DNA of 11,667 nucleotides, taken from NCBI GenBank assembly GCA_964472545.1, contig CAYYNP010000307.1, forward strand, positions 1 to 11,667. The letters are read 5' to 3'. Below are positions 1 through 5,938 of this stretch, one piece after another. This DNA is from CAYYNP01 sp964472545. GTDB lineage: Bacteria > Planctomycetota > Planctomycetia > Pirellulales > Thermoguttaceae. A model generated the notes under the pieces. That model had not been told where the DNA came from. It saw only the letters and a list, made by a program, of their open reading frames with translations, and did no database searches. The first letter of the stretch is position 1, and every line of letters starts with the position of its first letter. Both the position numbers and the translations under genes were made by a program.

Positions 1-166
1 AAATCTACGATCCGGCCAGGGCGATTAAATCGACAGGCCCTTCATGCGGTCTTTCACGGGATTCCGCTGCACGGCCCCGATGAATCGGGGCACTACGAGC
101 GGGTTGGGCGATTGCTAACTGGTGAGTTTCCGTAACTCTTTCCGGATAAGCGGGTTGCGCCCGGCC
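1..166. other. Left edge, no assignable gene
   Basis: The first 166 bases hold no gene that I can support. A plus-strand frame is open from base 1 to a TAA at 133-135 (44 codons, ending ...GEFP), so it could be the tail of a gene entering from the left. It has no family signature I recognise, and the GC-rich reverse strand is open here as well. A perfect palindrome, CCCCGATGAATCGGGG, lies at 75-90 inside that frame (stem of 6-7 bp). It has no T-run after it, so I do not call it a terminator. Confidence 0.4.
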
Positions 167-195
167 TTGAATGCCATCTGCGCTTGATTTATGAT
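167..195 (+). promoter_or_regulatory. Sigma70-type promoter for xylA
   Basis: TTGAAT at 167-172 and TATGAT at 190-195 are separated by 17 bp. That is 4/6 and 5/6 of the sigma70 consensus with ideal spacing. Transcription would begin near 202, giving xylA a leader of about 75 nt. The only gene downstream on this strand before the repeats at 1611 is xylA. No inverted repeat that would mark a XylR site is visible around it. Confidence 0.6.
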
Positions 196-277
196 AGTGG
201 GTTCTCAATCCCTCGTTGCCGAATCCTCCGGTGACATCGCGACGCCCATTAGCCGACCCACCAGAAGAAAGAAGACC

Positions 278-1591
278 ATGGCCGCTTTTCCCGACGTCCC
301 GAAGATCCCGTTCGAGGGCCCCGATTCGAAAAACCCCCTGGCCTTCCGCGTCTACGACGAAAACGAGCTGGTCGACGGCACGCCGATGAAAGACCATCTC
401 CGCTTCAGCGTGGCCTACTGGCACACCATGCGGGGAACCGGGGCCGATCCGTTCGGGCCGGGCACGATGCTGCGGCCTTGGGAAGGGGCGGAAGACACCG
501 TCGAGAACGCGAACAATCGGGTTCGCGCGGCCTTCGAGTTTATCGAGAAGCTCGGCGCACCGTTTTACTGTTTCCACGACCGCGACGTGGCGCCCGAGGG
601 CGGCTCGCTCACCGAGACAAACAAGAACCTCGACACCGTGGTCGCGGTTCTCAAGGAAGAGCAACAGCGGACCGGCATCAAGCTCCTCTGGGGCACGGCC
701 AACCTGTTCAGCAATCCCCGCTACATGCACGGCGCCGCCACGAGCTGCAACGCCGATGCCTTTGCCTTCGCCTCGGCCCAGGTCAAAAAGGCCCTGGAGG
801 TGACCAAGGAACTCGGCGGCGAGGGATACGTCTTCTGGGGCGGCCGCGAGGGATATCAGACGATTTGGAACACGGACATGAAGCGCGAGCTGGACCATCT
901 GGCCGCCTTCATGCACATGGCCGTAGACTACGCCAAGCAGATCGGCTTCACCGGCCAATTCTACTTCGAGCCGAAGCCCAAGGAACCGACCAAGCACCAG
1001 TACGACTTCGATGCGGCCGCCTGCATCAACTTCCTCCGGGCGTACGACCTGACCGACCACGTGAAGCTGAACATCGAGACCAACCACGCCACGCTGGCCG
1101 GCCACAACGTCGAACACGAACTGGAATACGCCGGCGGCCAGGGCTTTTTGGGCTCGGTCGACGCCAACACGGGTGACCTGCTCTTGGGCTGGGACACCGA
1201 CCAGTTTCCCACTGACGTCTACCTGGCCGCCAAGATCATGCTGGCCTTCTTGAAGTACGGCGGTCTGGCGCCGGGCGGGGTCAACTTCGACGCCAAAGTC
1301 CGCCGCGAGAGCTTCGAGCCAATCGATCTGTTCCACTCCCACATCGGCGGCATGGATACGTTTGCCCAGGGCCTGAAGGTCGCCGCGGCGATGCGGGCCG
1401 ACGGCGTGCTCGACGCCATGGTCACCGAGCGTTACAGCTCTTGGGACGCCGACGTCGGGGCCGAGATCGAGGCCGGCAAGCACGACTTCGCCTCGCTGGA
1501 GAAGTACATGCTCGACAAGGGCGACGCTACGCCGAACGTCAGCGGGCGCCAGGAACTGTTCGAGAACGTGGTCAACCGGTATATCTTCTAG
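278..1591 (+). CDS. xylA: Xylose isomerase
   Basis: This enzyme interconverts D-xylose and D-xylulose (and, more slowly, glucose and fructose) in the cytoplasm, using two divalent metal ions. The protein has 437 residues, the usual size for the long (class II) isomerases. All catalytic and metal residues known from E. coli XylA are present, shifted by one: H100 and D103 (CFHDRD), E231 and K233 (FEPKPKEP), E267 and H270 (IETNHA), D295 (SVDANTGD), D306 and D308 (GWDTDQFPTD) and D338 (NFDAK). The GGREGY motif is at 188-193. I chose the ATG at 278 because a purine-rich stretch (AGAAGAAAGAAG, 263-274) precedes it and MAAFPDVPKI matches a typical N-terminus; the frame is open back to 191 but that extension looks non-coding. 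No xylulokinase, xylose transporter or xylR is nearby, so the gene stands alone behind its own promoter. Confidence 0.97.
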   Translation: MAAFPDVPKIPFEGPDSKNPLAFRVYDENELVDGTPMKDHLRFSVAYWHTMRGTGADPFGPGTMLRPWEGAEDTVENANNRVRAAFEFIEKLGAPFYCFHDRDVAPEGGSLTETNKNLDTVVAVLKEEQQRTGIKLLWGTANLFSNPRYMHGAATSCNADAFAFASAQVKKALEVTKELGGEGYVFWGGREGYQTIWNTDMKRELDHLAAFMHMAVDYAKQIGFTGQFYFEPKPKEPTKHQYDFDAAACINFLRAYDLTDHVKLNIETNHATLAGHNVEHELEYAGGQGFLGSVDANTGDLLLGWDTDQFPTDVYLAAKIMLAFLKYGGLAPGGVNFDAKVRRESFEPIDLFHSHIGGMDTFAQGLKVAAAMRADGVLDAMVTERYSSWDADVGAEIEAGKHDFASLEKYMLDKGDATPNVSGRQELFENVVNRYIF

Positions 1592-1610
1592 CGAAGTAGC
1601 CATCTCGCTC

Positions 1611-1638
1611 CGGGTGCCGGGTGCCGGGTGCCGGGTGC
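1611..1638. repeat. Tandem heptamer CGGGTGC x4
   Basis: Four exact head-to-tail copies of CGGGTGC begin 19 bp after the xylA stop codon and run directly into the palindrome at 1639. Exact 7-bp repeats in an intergenic gap suggest replication slippage or a repeat-element end. The stretch has no coding meaning in the xylA or recG frames. Confidence 0.85.
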
Positions 1639-1662
1639 CATGCCCACGCTTGCGTGGGCATG
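1639..1662. repeat. Perfect palindrome, copy 1
   Basis: CATGCCCACGC (1639-1649), a 2-nt centre TT, then GCGTGGGCATG (1652-1662) form a perfect 11-bp inverted repeat. A close relative lies 14 bp downstream. It sits in the xylA-recG gap and could fold as a strong hairpin in the xylA transcript. No T-run follows, so it is better described as a REP-like palindrome than as an intrinsic terminator. Confidence 0.85.
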
Positions 1663-1676
1663 CCGAAGACTTGACC

Positions 1677-1704
1677 ACCATGCCCACGCAAGCGTGGACA
1701 TGGT
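1677..1704. repeat. Near-perfect palindrome, copy 2
   Basis: ACCATGCCCACGC (1677-1689), centre AA, then GCGTGGACATGGT (1692-1704) form a 13-bp inverted repeat with one mismatch. The core CATGCCCACGC is identical to the left arm of the palindrome at 1639-1662, so the two are members of one family. The remaining gap up to 1823 shows nothing else I can assign. Confidence 0.8.
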
Positions 1705-1823
1705 ACCCGAAGATCCAAGATTGGCAAAGCGCTAGCGAGGTAGTGGCACTCGGCCGACGTTCGTCGCCCGCTGGTGACAACTTCGGACCAAGAGGTCCCC
1801 TGCCACACGGCGTCGCGGCGCGC

Positions 1824-1829
1824 TACAAT
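1824..1829 (+). promoter_or_regulatory. Putative -10 box of leaderless recG mRNA
   Basis: TACAAT (5/6 match to the -10 consensus) ends 7 bases before the ATG at 1837. Transcription would therefore start at, or one base before, the start codon. A weak -35 candidate, CTGCCA (1800-1805), lies 18 bp upstream. No Shine-Dalgarno sequence precedes the ATG, which fits a leaderless message. Confidence 0.45.
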
Positions 1830-1836
1830 CGTGGGC

Positions 1837-3930
1837 ATGGAGGCCCCTCAGAAAACCGCCGCGGAGTTGCTGGCCACGCCGGTGGAGTATCTCAAGGGTG
1901 TGGGACCGCGCCGCGGCGAATTGCTGCGGCGGCTGGGGCTGAACTACGCCCGCGACGTGCTCTTCTTCTTTCCCCGCGATCACCAGGACCTGACCGACCT
2001 GCGCGACGTGCCCGAGTTGGAAGAGGGCGTGTTGCAGAGCGTCATCGGCGTGGTCGAGGATATCGACCACCGTACCACGGCCGCCGGAGGTTTCGTGCTC
2101 GGAGTGTTGCTGCGATGTGCCACGGGACATCTCCGCGGCGTCTGGTTCAACCAGCCACACATGCGCGAGCGGTTCGTTTTCGGCCAGCGGGTGATGTTCT
2201 CCGGCAAGCCGAAATACGAAGGGCTCGTCTGGAAGATGGCCCACCCCCGGGTGGAAACGCTCGCCGAGGACGAGCAGCCGACGGGCAAGCTGCTGCCGGT
2301 CTATCCGTTGACCGAGGGCTTGCAGCAATGGGAGATCCGGCGGATCGTACGCGAGACGTTAGACGCAATGGCCGGGCTGCTCGACGAGGTGTTTCCGGCC
2401 GAATATCTCGAGGCGCACAACCTCTGGCCGCTTCGCCGGGCCCTGCCGCAGGCCCATTATCCCGACGGCCGCGACGAGTTGGTCCTGGCCCGGCGGCGGC
2501 TGGTCTATCAGGAGCTGTTGATCCTGCAACTGGCCTTGGCGTTGCGGCGCCGCCAGCAACGCGACCGGCGTCAGGCACCGCGGTTGGCGTGTACGGCCAA
2601 GATCGACGCCCGAATCCGGCGGCTGTTTCCCTTCGAGTTGACCGCCGCACAGCAACAGGCCGTCGCCGAGATCGCCGCCGACATGGACCGCGCGTTGCCG
2701 ATGAACCGGCTGTTGCAGGGCGACGTGGGCAGCGGCAAGACGATCGTGGCGGTTTACGCCATGCTGTTGGCGGCGGCGTGCGGACAGCAGGCGGTTTTGA
2801 TGGCCCCCACCGAGGTGCTCGCCCGACAGCACGCCCTGACGCTCGACAAGCTGCTCATCAATAGCGGCGTCCGCCGGGCCCGGCTGATCGGCGGGATGTC
2901 CGCGCGGCTGCGCAGCGCCGTGTTGGAACAGATCGCGGCCGGCGAAATCGATCTGATCGTGGGCACGCAGGCGGTCGTGCAGGACGACGTCGAGTTCGCC
3001 AAGCTGGGCCTGGTGGTGATCGACGAGCAACACAAATTCGGCGTCCGCCAGCGGGCGACCCTAAAACAGAAGGACTCCGGCCGCGATCCGCACTACCTGG
3101 TGATGACCGCCACGCCCATCCCGCGGACCGTCACCATGACGCTCTTCGGCGATCTCGATGTCTCCACACTAAAGGAATGTCCGCCCGGCCGGCAGACGGT
3201 GAACACCTACCTGGCCGAGGAGTCGAAGCGGCAGCGATGGTGGGACTTCTTCCGCAAGAAGCTCGCCGAAGGGCGGCAGGGATTCGTCGTTACGCCGCTG
3301 GTCGAGGAGTCGGAACACAAGGTGGCGGCCGGCGTCGAGGAGACCTTCGAGGAACTGGCTAACGGCGAGCTGGAGGCCTTCCGCCTGGGGCTGATCCACG
3401 GGCGGATGACCTCCGAAGAGAAAGACGCCGTGATGGACGACTTCCGCCGCGGCGAGATCCAGGTGCTCGTGAGTACGTCGGTGGTGGAGGTGGGCGTCGA
3501 CGTGGCCAACGCTACGCTGATGGCGATCGAAAGCGGCCAGCAGTTCGGCCTGGCCCAATTGCACCAGCTTCGCGGGCGGATCAGCCGCGGTAAGCACCCG
3601 GGCTTCTGTTGCGTGTTTGCCGATCCGCAGACCGAGGACGCCCGACAGCGGCTCGACGCGTTCGTCTCGTCGACCGACGGTTTCGAGCTGGCCGAGACCG
3701 ATTTCAAACTTCGCGGCCCCGGCGATCTGTTCGGCACGCAGCAGCACGGCCTGCCGCCGTTTCGCATCGCCAATTTGGCCACCGACGGCGAACTGCTCGA
3801 CGAAGCCCGCCGCGACGCCCAGGTCCTGATCGCGGCCGATCCGGGCCTCTCGCAGCCCGAGCACGCCCGGCTGCGGCGGATGACTGTGGTGCGATACGGC
3901 GAGGCGTTGGACCTCGGCGACGTGGGGTGA
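1837..3930 (+). CDS. recG: ATP-dependent DNA helicase RecG
   Basis: RecG is a superfamily 2 translocase that reverses stalled replication forks and migrates branched DNA in the cytoplasm. The protein has 697 residues (E. coli RecG has 693). The first part (about 1-150) holds the helical region and the OB-fold wedge domain. The motor follows: Walker A GDVGSGKT at 295-302, APTEVLA at 323-329, DEQH at 396-399, TATPIPRT at 424-431, STSVVEVGVDV at 546-556 and motif VI QLHQLRGRISRG at 574-585. Motif VI reads RISRG where RVGRG is usual. The RecG-specific TRG region (GFELAETDFKLRGPGDLFG) is at 615-633. I prefer the ATG at 1837; the frame is open to an ATG at 1774, but those 21 extra residues look non-coding. 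The gene appears monocistronic, with repeat elements on both sides. Confidence 0.96.
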   Translation: MEAPQKTAAELLATPVEYLKGVGPRRGELLRRLGLNYARDVLFFFPRDHQDLTDLRDVPELEEGVLQSVIGVVEDIDHRTTAAGGFVLGVLLRCATGHLRGVWFNQPHMRERFVFGQRVMFSGKPKYEGLVWKMAHPRVETLAEDEQPTGKLLPVYPLTEGLQQWEIRRIVRETLDAMAGLLDEVFPAEYLEAHNLWPLRRALPQAHYPDGRDELVLARRRLVYQELLILQLALALRRRQQRDRRQAPRLACTAKIDARIRRLFPFELTAAQQQAVAEIAADMDRALPMNRLLQGDVGSGKTIVAVYAMLLAAACGQQAVLMAPTEVLARQHALTLDKLLINSGVRRARLIGGMSARLRSAVLEQIAAGEIDLIVGTQAVVQDDVEFAKLGLVVIDEQHKFGVRQRATLKQKDSGRDPHYLVMTATPIPRTVTMTLFGDLDVSTLKECPPGRQTVNTYLAEESKRQRWWDFFRKKLAEGRQGFVVTPLVEESEHKVAAGVEETFEELANGELEAFRLGLIHGRMTSEEKDAVMDDFRRGEIQVLVSTSVVEVGVDVANATLMAIESGQQFGLAQLHQLRGRISRGKHPGFCCVFADPQTEDARQRLDAFVSSTDGFELAETDFKLRGPGDLFGTQQHGLPPFRIANLATDGELLDEARRDAQVLIAADPGLSQPEHARLRRMTVVRYGEALDLGDVG

Positions 3931-3950
3931 GCGGGATCGCCGGTCTTGAC

Positions 3951-4068
3951 GGGTGGCTGGGGCAAAGCGCAGCGGTGCCCCAGGTTGCCGGCACTCCCTG
4001 GCTCCGCGAATCGACGAGGCTGGTGCTTTGCTGCACTGGGGCACCGCTGCGCTCTGCCCCAGCCACCC
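3951..4068. repeat. Long inverted-repeat element, copy A
   Basis: Two 33-bp arms, 3951-3983 and 4036-4068, are reverse complements with one mismatch. They begin GGGTGGCTGGGGCAAAGCGC on the outer side and enclose a 52-bp centre. The same arms occur at 5815-5890 with a different, 10-bp centre. The element lies between recG and the next gene, 20 bp after the recG stop. Transcribed, it would make a very stable hairpin. It encodes no transposase, so it is a non-autonomous, REP/MITE-like element. Confidence 0.85.
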
Positions 4069-4171
4069 CCTTTCCAAGTTCAGACGCCGTAGAGCTTGCT
4101 GTCAATCGGCAGATTCCACGATAAGATGGGAACCGCCGGGCAACGTTCTGCGGGCTTTCGCATTCGGCAAC

Positions 4172-4178
4172 GGGAGAG
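4172..4178 (+). promoter_or_regulatory. Ribosome binding site setting a GTG start
   Basis: GGGAGAG lies 4 bases before the GTG at 4183 (its GGAG core is 6 bases away). It favours this GTG over the in-frame ATG at 4096, and the choice places a twin-arginine signal at the very N-terminus, as expected. Confidence 0.7.
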
Positions 4179-4182
4179 AAAC

Positions 4183-5283
4183 GTGAGCAATCGGTCTGAA
4201 TTGTGCAGTCGGCGGAGGTTTCTGGCGGCTTTGGGGGCGGCGGGCGTTGCCTCGGCCGTGCCCGGGTATGGCTTCGCGGCCGCGGATGAGAAGAAGATCA
4301 AGCTGGGCTTCGACAACTTCTCCCTCCGGGCGTTCAACTTCAAGGCCCCGCAACTGATCCGGTACGCCGCCGCGCAGAAGGTCGACGTACTCTTGCTCTC
4401 CGATCTGGATGTCTACGAAAGCCTCGATGCCGACTACCTGCAGAAGGTCCGCACGCAGGCCGATCGGGCGGGCATCGAGTTGCACGCCGGCACCGGGAGC
4501 ATCTGCCCCACGTCAAAGTCGTACAACGCCGACAAATGGGGCAAGGCCGAAGACCACGCCCGGCTGTTGATCCGCACGGCAAAGCACCTCGGCACTTCGG
4601 TCGCCCGATGTTACCTCGGCAGCCGCCGGGATCGCGACGGCGAGGGCGGCATCGAACGCCACGTCGAGGAAATGGTCACGGTGCTCAAGGCGGTCCGCAG
4701 CGAGGCCGAAGACGCGGGTGTGCGGATCGCGGTGGAGAACCACGCCGGCGACATGCAGGCCTGGGAACTGGTCGGCCTGATCGAGGCGGCGGGCAAAGGG
4801 TTCGTGGGCGCCACGATGGACCCCGGCAACGCCACCTGGACGATGGAAGACCCGATGGTCAACCTCGAGATTCTCGGCCCCCACGCCGTTACCGCCGGCA
4901 TCCGCGACACGGCCGTTTGGGAGACCGAGAGCGGCGCCGGCTGCATGTGGGCCAACATGGGCCGCGGCGTGGTCGACTGGCCGGCCTACGTGGCGAAGTT
5001 TCGCGACGTCTGCCCGCAGTGCCCGTTCGTGTTGGAGATCATCTCCTACAAGTGGGGCAACGAGATGAAGTACCTCGAGCCCGACTTCTGGTCGCGCTAT
5101 CCCAAAGCACGAGCCCCCGAGTTCGCCCGCTTCATTGCGTTGGCCAAGCGCGGCAAGCCTTACGAACTCCCGCCGGGGCGTCCGGCCGGGCCCGCGTCGG
5201 CCCAGGTGGAGCAGGCGCAGCAGAAGTTTGATCTGGAAGAGAGTCTGAAGTACTGCCGGGAGGTGCTGGGGTTGGGCCGGTAA
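4183..5283 (+). CDS. Tat-exported sugar phosphate isomerase/epimerase family protein
   Basis: The protein has 366 residues and starts at a GTG behind a good ribosome binding site. The N-terminus carries a twin-arginine signal: SRRRFLAAL at 9-17, then a hydrophobic stretch to about residue 27 and a likely cleavage site around 31-35. This predicts folded export across the inner membrane. The rest resembles the xylose isomerase-like TIM barrel family (PF01261; sugar isomerases, epimerases and endonuclease IV relatives). Likely metal ligands are E185 (VENHAGD), D213 (TMDPGN), D242 (GIRDTA) and E285 (VLEII). GRGVVDWPAY at 261-270 fits the end of the barrel. The substrate cannot be read from the sequence. 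The C-terminal 40 residues (Pro/Ala-rich, then Gln/Glu-rich) lie outside the barrel. The gene is isolated by the repeat element upstream and a hairpin downstream. Confidence 0.85.
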   Translation: MSNRSELCSRRRFLAALGAAGVASAVPGYGFAAADEKKIKLGFDNFSLRAFNFKAPQLIRYAAAQKVDVLLLSDLDVYESLDADYLQKVRTQADRAGIELHAGTGSICPTSKSYNADKWGKAEDHARLLIRTAKHLGTSVARCYLGSRRDRDGEGGIERHVEEMVTVLKAVRSEAEDAGVRIAVENHAGDMQAWELVGLIEAAGKGFVGATMDPGNATWTMEDPMVNLEILGPHAVTAGIRDTAVWETESGAGCMWANMGRGVVDWPAYVAKFRDVCPQCPFVLEIISYKWGNEMKYLEPDFWSRYPKARAPEFARFIALAKRGKPYELPPGRPAGPASAQVEQAQQKFDLEESLKYCREVLGLGR

Positions 5284-5309
5284 TCAACGTCGCCACCCGC
5301 CCGTTTAGC

Positions 5310-5328
5310 CGCCGCCGGAACGGCGGCG
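5310..5328. terminator. Hairpin between convergent genes
   Basis: CGCCGCCG (5310-5317), loop GAA, CGGCGGCG (5321-5328) form a perfect 8-bp GC stem. It lies 26 bases after the stop of the plus-strand isomerase-like gene and 20 bases beyond the stop of nikR on the other strand. The position suits a bidirectional transcription end. Neither side has a clear T-run, so termination would be non-canonical or Rho-assisted. Confidence 0.45.
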
Positions 5329-5348
5329 ATAGCCCGTCCAATTCTCGG

Positions 5349-5777
5349 TCACGGCTTCTGTGCCGTGGCCATCACCAACTCGCCTCGATAGATCCCCTTC
5401 AGGCCCTTGAGCTGCGCCGCCACGTGCTGCAAGCGATCCGACGGCCCTCGCAGTACGATGACTTCCAAGCAAAGGTCGGCCGTTAAGTGGGCGTGCAACG
5501 ACGAGACGATCAGATCGGCGTGGTCGTGCTGCAAGTGCGTCAGCCGGTCGCCGAGTTGGGCGCGGTGGTGGTCGTAGACCAAGGTGAGCGTGCCGGCGGC
5601 GTCGGGCGAGGGCGACGAAACGCCGTCGGACTGCCACGCCCGGGCGGTCAGCGTCTCGCGGATCAACTGCCGCACCGCCTCGCTACGGGTGGCGAATTGT
5701 TGCTCCTTGCAGAATCCGTCGAATTGCTCGAGCAGGTCGTCTTCCAAGGAGACGGAGAAGCGAACGATTTCAGACAT
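5349..5777 (-). CDS. nikR: Nickel-responsive transcriptional regulator NikR
   Basis: NikR is a tetrameric, nickel-sensing repressor or activator of nickel uptake genes. This copy has 142 residues (E. coli NikR has 133). The N-terminal ribbon-helix-helix DNA-binding domain spans about 1-48 (IVRFSVSLEDDLLEQFD, then RSEAVRQLIRETL). The C-terminal ACT-like domain keeps all four nickel ligands of E. coli NikR by spacing: H84, H95 and H97 (LHAHL) and C103 (DLCLEV). A Ser/Pro-rich linker of about ten residues near 50-60 may explain the extra length. The frame continues upstream to 5888 but that part reads through the repeat element, so the ATG at 5777 is the start. No strong Shine-Dalgarno is present. 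No nickel transporter, hydrogenase or urease gene is in the window, and no GTATGA-type NikR operator is visible upstream. Confidence 0.93.
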   Translation of the reverse strand: MSEIVRFSVSLEDDLLEQFDGFCKEQQFATRSEAVRQLIRETLTARAWQSDGVSSPSPDAAGTLTLVYDHHRAQLGDRLTHLQHDHADLIVSSLHAHLTADLCLEVIVLRGPSDRLQHVAAQLKGLKGIYRGELVMATAQKP

Positions 5778-5814
5778 GGTATCGGCGTCCAGGCTCCCGG
5801 AACTTCTTGATAAC

Positions 5815-5890
5815 GGGTGGCTGGGGCAAAGCGCAGCAGTGCCCCAGACGTTGGCTACTGGGGCACCGCTGCGCTTTGCCCCAGCCACCC
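5815..5890. repeat. Long inverted-repeat element, copy B
   Basis: Arms 5815-5847 and 5858-5890 are 33 bp each, reverse complementary with one mismatch, around a 10-bp centre (ACGTTGGCTA). The left arm differs from that of copy A (3951-3983) at one base, and the right arms also differ at one base, but the centres are unrelated. It sits between the M28 peptidase stop and the nikR start, where it would form a strong hairpin in any transcript running from the peptidase into nikR. Confidence 0.87.
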
Positions 5891-5938
5891 TGTTGCCAGA
5901 GAGTTCATGGTAGCCGGCGGGCGAGTGCGCGACAACCG

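Noticed and set aside
1..135. Possible C-terminal end of a gene entering from the left (plus strand)
   Set aside because: Only 44 codons are visible and no family can be recognised; the region is open on the other strand too.
1611..1704. CRISPR-like array
   Set aside because: The repeats are contiguous 7-mers and two palindromes, without regularly spaced unique spacers or cas genes.
5..1780. 591-codon minus-strand open frame opposite xylA
   Set aside because: It is the reverse shadow of a conserved, catalytically complete xylA in GC-rich DNA, and it runs through the heptamer and palindrome repeats.
1614..2864. 416-codon plus-strand open frame overlapping recG
   Set aside because: Frame-shifted shadow of recG with Arg/Ala/Pro-rich sequence and no motifs; it begins in the repeat cluster.
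3951..4068. Insertion sequence
   Set aside because: The 52-bp centre has no room for a transposase and no flanking target duplication is evident.
5778..5888. N-terminal extension of nikR
   Set aside because: The extra 37 codons are translated from the 33-bp-arm repeat element; NikR homologues begin at the ribbon-helix-helix domain.
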